64,000 bases of DNA from Jiella pacifica (GTDB taxonomy: Bacteria > Pseudomonadota > Alphaproteobacteria > Rhizobiales > Rhizobiaceae). The notes under the pieces were generated by a model. The model was not told the origin of the DNA. It saw nothing but the letters and a program-made list of their open reading frames with translations, and did not search any database. Positions 61,185-64,000 of the stretch are shown one piece after another. Location: assembly GCF_010500815.1 (NCBI RefSeq), contig NZ_JAAAMG010000013.1:1-64000 (forward strand). Reading direction: 5' to 3'. A program made the position numbers and the translations under genes. How positions within the stretch are numbered: the stretch's first letter is position 1; each line of letters opens with the position of its first letter.

Positions 61185-62176
61185 TGCCGCAGATCCGCAT
61201 CCTGACCGAAGCCGAGCTTCGGCAGTTCGTCAGCCTCGACATCGAGACCATCGACGCCATCGAGGCGGCCTTCCTGGCGCTGGCGACGAAGCCGGTCGCC
61301 ATGCCGGAGATCATGCGTCTCGACATCCCGGAGCATCGCGGCGAGGTCGACGTGAAGACCGCCTATGTGCCGGGGCTGTCGGGCTTTGCGATCAAGGTCA
61401 GCCCCGGCTTCTTCGACAACCCGAAGCTCGGCCTGCCCAGCGTCAACGGGCTGATGATGCTGCTATCGGCAAGGACTGGCCTCGTCGAGGCGCTGTTCCT
61501 CGACAACGGCTATCTCACCGACGTGCGGACGGCCGCCGCCGGCGCCGTCGCCGCCCGCCATCTGGCGCGGGAAGACGCCTCGGTCGCCGCGATCTTCGGC
61601 GCCGGCGTCCAGGCGCGGCTGCAGCTGCAGGCGCTGACGCTGGTCCGGCCGATCCGCGAGGCGCGGATCTGGGCCCGAGACTTTGCCAAGGCGGAACAGG
61701 TGGCAGCCGAGCTGTCGACCGAGCTGGGCCTGGCGGTCACGGCGGTTGCGGCGGGTCGGGACGCCGTCGACGGCGCCGACGTCGTCGTCACCACCACGCC
61801 CTCCGAAACGCCGGTCCTGATGGCCGATTGGCTGCAGCCCGGCCAGCATGTCACCGCCATGGGCTCGGATGCCGAGCATAAGAACGAGATCGAGCCCGCG
61901 GCCATTGCCCGCGCCGACCTTTACGTCGCCGACAGCCTCAAGCAGACCCGGCGGCTCGGCGAACTCCACCACGCCATCGCCGCCGGAGTGGTCGCGGCCG
62001 AAGTGACTTTTCCTGAAATGGGTCAAATCGTTGCAGGCCTTTCCGAAGGTCGAACATTCGATGATGCGATCACCATCGCGGACCTCACCGGAACCGGCGT
62101 CCAGGATACGGCGATCGCCACCCTTGCCCATGCCCGCGCGCGCTCCGGCGATCGCGGCACTCCCTTTGCAACCTGA
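61184..62176 (+). CDS. eutC: EutC, ornithine-cyclodeaminase-like enzyme
   Basis: A 330-residue NAD-dependent protein of the ornithine cyclodeaminase/mu-crystallin family. Landmarks are VDVKTAYVPGLSGFAIKVSPGFFDN, the Rossmann stretch ASVAAIFGAGVQARLQLQALTLV and DVVVTTTPSETPVL. HVTAMGSDAEHKNEIEPA holds the acidic catalytic residue. It is proposed to complete hydroxyectoine to ectoine conversion with EutA and EutB. The ATG uses the last base of the eutB stop. Confidence 0.92.
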   Translation: MPQIRILTEAELRQFVSLDIETIDAIEAAFLALATKPVAMPEIMRLDIPEHRGEVDVKTAYVPGLSGFAIKVSPGFFDNPKLGLPSVNGLMMLLSARTGLVEALFLDNGYLTDVRTAAAGAVAARHLAREDASVAAIFGAGVQARLQLQALTLVRPIREARIWARDFAKAEQVAAELSTELGLAVTAVAAGRDAVDGADVVVTTTPSETPVLMADWLQPGQHVTAMGSDAEHKNEIEPAAIARADLYVADSLKQTRRLGELHHAIAAGVVAAEVTFPEMGQIVAGLSEGRTFDDAITIADLTGTGVQDTAIATLAHARARSGDRGTPFAT

Positions 62177-62192
62177 CAGGAAAGACGGCCCG

Positions 62193-63374
62193 ATGTCGGT
62201 GCCCCAGCTGAAATTCACCCGCGAGGAATATGCCGCGCGGCTTGCCAAGACCCGCCGCGCCATGGCGGCCAGGGGCGTCGACGCCCTGTGGGTCTCCGAC
62301 CCCTCCAACATGGCCTGGCTGACGGGCTATGACGGCTGGTCCTTCTACGTCCATCAGGGCGTGCTGGTGCCGCCCGAAGGCGACCCGATCTGGTTCGGCC
62401 GCGGCCAGGATGCCAATGGCGCCAAGCGGACGGCCTATCTCGGTCACGACGACATCGTCGGCTATGCCGATCATTACGTTCAGTCGACCGAGCGCCACCC
62501 GATGCAGGCGCTGGCCACCCTGATCAAGGATCGCGGCCTCGATCGCCTGACCATCGGCGTCGAGATGGACAATTACTGGTTCTCCGCCGCCGCCTTCGAG
62601 ACCATGTGCCGGGACTTGCCTGGGGCGCGTTTCGTCGACGCCACGGGGCTGGTCAACTGGCAGCGCGCCGAAAAGAGCGCGCAGGAACTCGACTACATGC
62701 GCATCGCGGGCCGGATCGTCGGGGCGATGCACCAGCGCATCGTCGACAGGATCGAGCCCGGCATGCGCAAATGCGATCTCGTCGCCGAGATCTATGACGC
62801 GGGAACACGCGGCGTCGACGGTTACGGGGGCGATTATCCGGCGATCGTGCCGCTGCTGCCCTCGGGTGCGGATGCCTCGGCACCGCATCTCACCTGGGAC
62901 GACAAGCCGATGAAGGTCGGCGAGGGCACCTTCTTCGAGATCGCCGGCTGCTACAACCGCTACCATTGTCCGCTGTCGCGCACCGTCTTCCTCGGCAAGC
63001 CGAGCCAGGCCTTCCTCGATGCCGAAAAGGCGACGCTCGAAGGCATGGAGGCCGGCCTTGCAGCGGCGAAACCCGGCAATGCCTGCGAGGACATCGCCAA
63101 CGCGTTCTACGCGGTCCTGAAGAAATACGGGATCGTCAAGGACAACCGCACCGGCTATCCGATTGGCCTGTCCTATCCGCCGGACTGGGGCGAGCGGACC
63201 ATGAGCCTTCGCCCCGGCGACCGGACCGAGCTGAAGCCCGGCATGACCTTCCATTTCATGACCGGCCTCTGGCTTGAGGACATGGGTCTCGAGATTACCG
63301 AGAGCCTTGCCATCACGGAGACCGGCTACGAACTCCTGGCAAACGTGCCGCGTAAGCTGTTCGTCAAGGACTGA
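62193..63374 (+). CDS. eutD: Ectoine hydrolase (EutD/DoeA)
   Basis: A 393-residue M24-family (creatinase-like) enzyme that opens the ectoine ring to N-acetyl-2,4-diaminobutyrate. The N-terminal domain has DALWVSDPSNMAWLTGYDGWSFYVHQGVLVPPEG. The C-terminal pita-bread domain has GDYPAIVPLLPSGADASAPHLTWDD, EIAGCYNRYHCPLSRTVFLG and IGLSYPPDWGER, the ectoine-hydrolase wording. AGGAAAG precedes the ATG at 62193. Its alpha-acetyl product is the EnuR inducer. Confidence 0.94.
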   Translation: MSVPQLKFTREEYAARLAKTRRAMAARGVDALWVSDPSNMAWLTGYDGWSFYVHQGVLVPPEGDPIWFGRGQDANGAKRTAYLGHDDIVGYADHYVQSTERHPMQALATLIKDRGLDRLTIGVEMDNYWFSAAAFETMCRDLPGARFVDATGLVNWQRAEKSAQELDYMRIAGRIVGAMHQRIVDRIEPGMRKCDLVAEIYDAGTRGVDGYGGDYPAIVPLLPSGADASAPHLTWDDKPMKVGEGTFFEIAGCYNRYHCPLSRTVFLGKPSQAFLDAEKATLEGMEAGLAAAKPGNACEDIANAFYAVLKKYGIVKDNRTGYPIGLSYPPDWGERTMSLRPGDRTELKPGMTFHFMTGLWLEDMGLEITESLAITETGYELLANVPRKLFVKD

Positions 63375-63379
63375 TCCCC

Positions 63380-64000
63380 ATGTTCGGACCCGAACCGATG
63401 GCCGAGCTGCCGCCATCGCCCGTCGTCGCCAAGGTCGAGTTCGACACTGACGGCATTCATCACGGCTTCCTGCGCATGCCCTACAGCCGCGACGACTCGG
63501 CGTGGGGCTCGATCCTGACGCCGATCACCGTCGCCAGGAACGGCGACGGGCCGACGGCGCTGCTCACCGGCGGCAATCACGGCGACGAATACGAGGGCCC
63601 GATCGCGCTGTTCGATCTCGCCCGCAATCTCGACCTGTCGCAGGTGACGGGCCGGATCATCATCGTTCCGGCGCTGAACTACCCTGCCTTCCGGGCCGGG
63701 ACGCGCACCTCGCCGATCGACAAGGGCAATCTCAACCGGTCGTTCCCGGGTCGGCCCTTCGGCCAGCCGACGGAGAAGATCGCCGACTTCGTCACCCGCA
63801 ATCTCCTGCCGATGGGCGACATCGTCCTCGACTTCCACTCCGGCGGCAGGACGCTGGACTTCCTGCCGTTTGCCGCCGCGCACGTTCTCGACGACAAGCA
63901 GCAGGAGGCGGCCTGCTTTGCCGCGGTCCGGGCGTTCGGCGCGCCCTATTCGGTGAAGATGCTGGAGATCGACGCGGTCGGGATGTTCGACACGACGGCC
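63380..64000 (+). CDS. eutE: N-alpha-acetyl-diaminobutyrate deacetylase (EutE/DoeB), cut by window end
   Basis: The first 207 codons of a succinylglutamate-desuccinylase/aspartoacylase-type zinc enzyme. Zinc ligands are expected in GGNHGDEYEGP (His and Glu) and DFHSGG (His), both visible. ALNYPAFRAGTRTSPIDKGNLNRSFPG is the family arginine region. It should deacetylate the EutD product to L-2,4-diaminobutyrate for DoeD. It starts five bases after the eutD stop. The C-terminal part lies outside the window. Confidence 0.92.
   Translation, partial: MFGPEPMAELPPSPVVAKVEFDTDGIHHGFLRMPYSRDDSAWGSILTPITVARNGDGPTALLTGGNHGDEYEGPIALFDLARNLDLSQVTGRIIIVPALNYPAFRAGTRTSPIDKGNLNRSFPGRPFGQPTEKIADFVTRNLLPMGDIVLDFHSGGRTLDFLPFAAAHVLDDKQQEAACFAAVRAFGAPYSVKMLEIDAVGMFDTTA

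Noticed and set aside
1-64000. CRISPR arrays, rRNA genes, prophage and replication origin
   Set aside because: No regularly spaced repeats, no rRNA-like stretches, no phage structural or integrase genes, and no dnaA/repABC-type features were seen.

Overview
The window is high-GC, densely coded DNA that looks like an alphaproteobacterial chromosome of the Hyphomicrobiales (Rhizobiales) type. The inference rests on a CtrA-antagonist SciP/DUF1153 gene, a CpdR-like receiver next to hpt and ftsEX, an RpoH-type sigma factor, DUF2125 and DUF6476-like proteins, and an EnuR-controlled ehu/eut ectoine cluster. Family or genus cannot be fixed from sequence alone; an Aurantimonadaceae-like marine or leaf-surface organism is only a guess.

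Layout. 1-6.1 kb: the tail of an IS110-like transposase, then a minus-strand peptide/nickel-class ABC importer in which the second permease and first ATPase are one fused protein. 6.3-23.3 kb: housekeeping and cell-cycle genes, namely oligoendopeptidase F, an orphan NtrC-type regulator, an oxidoreductase, mnmA, sciP, cpdR-like, hpt, a zinc-finger-less MJ0042-family relative, ftsEX, a YdcF-like protein, plsC, a ChaC-like protein, DUF2125, rpoH, an RluD-type synthase, a small membrane protein and tRNA-Glu(CUC). 23.5-37.6 kb: a 2Fe-2S ferredoxin and an unusual cytochrome P450, divergent from translationally coupled LysR and HpaR-like regulators. A five-component importer (permease-ATPase fused) follows, and then the homoprotocatechuate meta-cleavage pathway hpaF-E-D-G-H-I. 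No hpaBC hydroxylase is present, so the P450 is a good candidate for making the catechol, perhaps by O-demethylation.

37.6-38.5 kb is gene-free. 38.5-48.7 kb holds two divergent operons that look like one uncharacterised carbohydrate pathway: alpha/beta hydrolase and Gfo/Idh/MocA on one side; TIM-barrel isomerase, DeoC/LacD-type aldolase, PfkB kinase, sugar ABC importer and SDR on the other. A shared palindromic motif links them. 49.0-64.0 kb is an ectoine/5-hydroxyectoine uptake and catabolism locus. An FAD oxidoreductase, doeD, doeC and an AsnC regulator run leftward. enuR, ehuABCD, eutABC, eutD (doeA) and the start of eutE (doeB, cut by the window end) run rightward.

Recurring themes. All four ABC importers carry a stem-loop between the binding-protein gene and the next permease gene, and two of these gaps share one dispersed repeat. 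Two importers have fused permease-ATPase genes. Three catabolic loci each show a repeated short motif at their promoters, which I propose as operators for HpaR-like, unknown and EnuR regulators.
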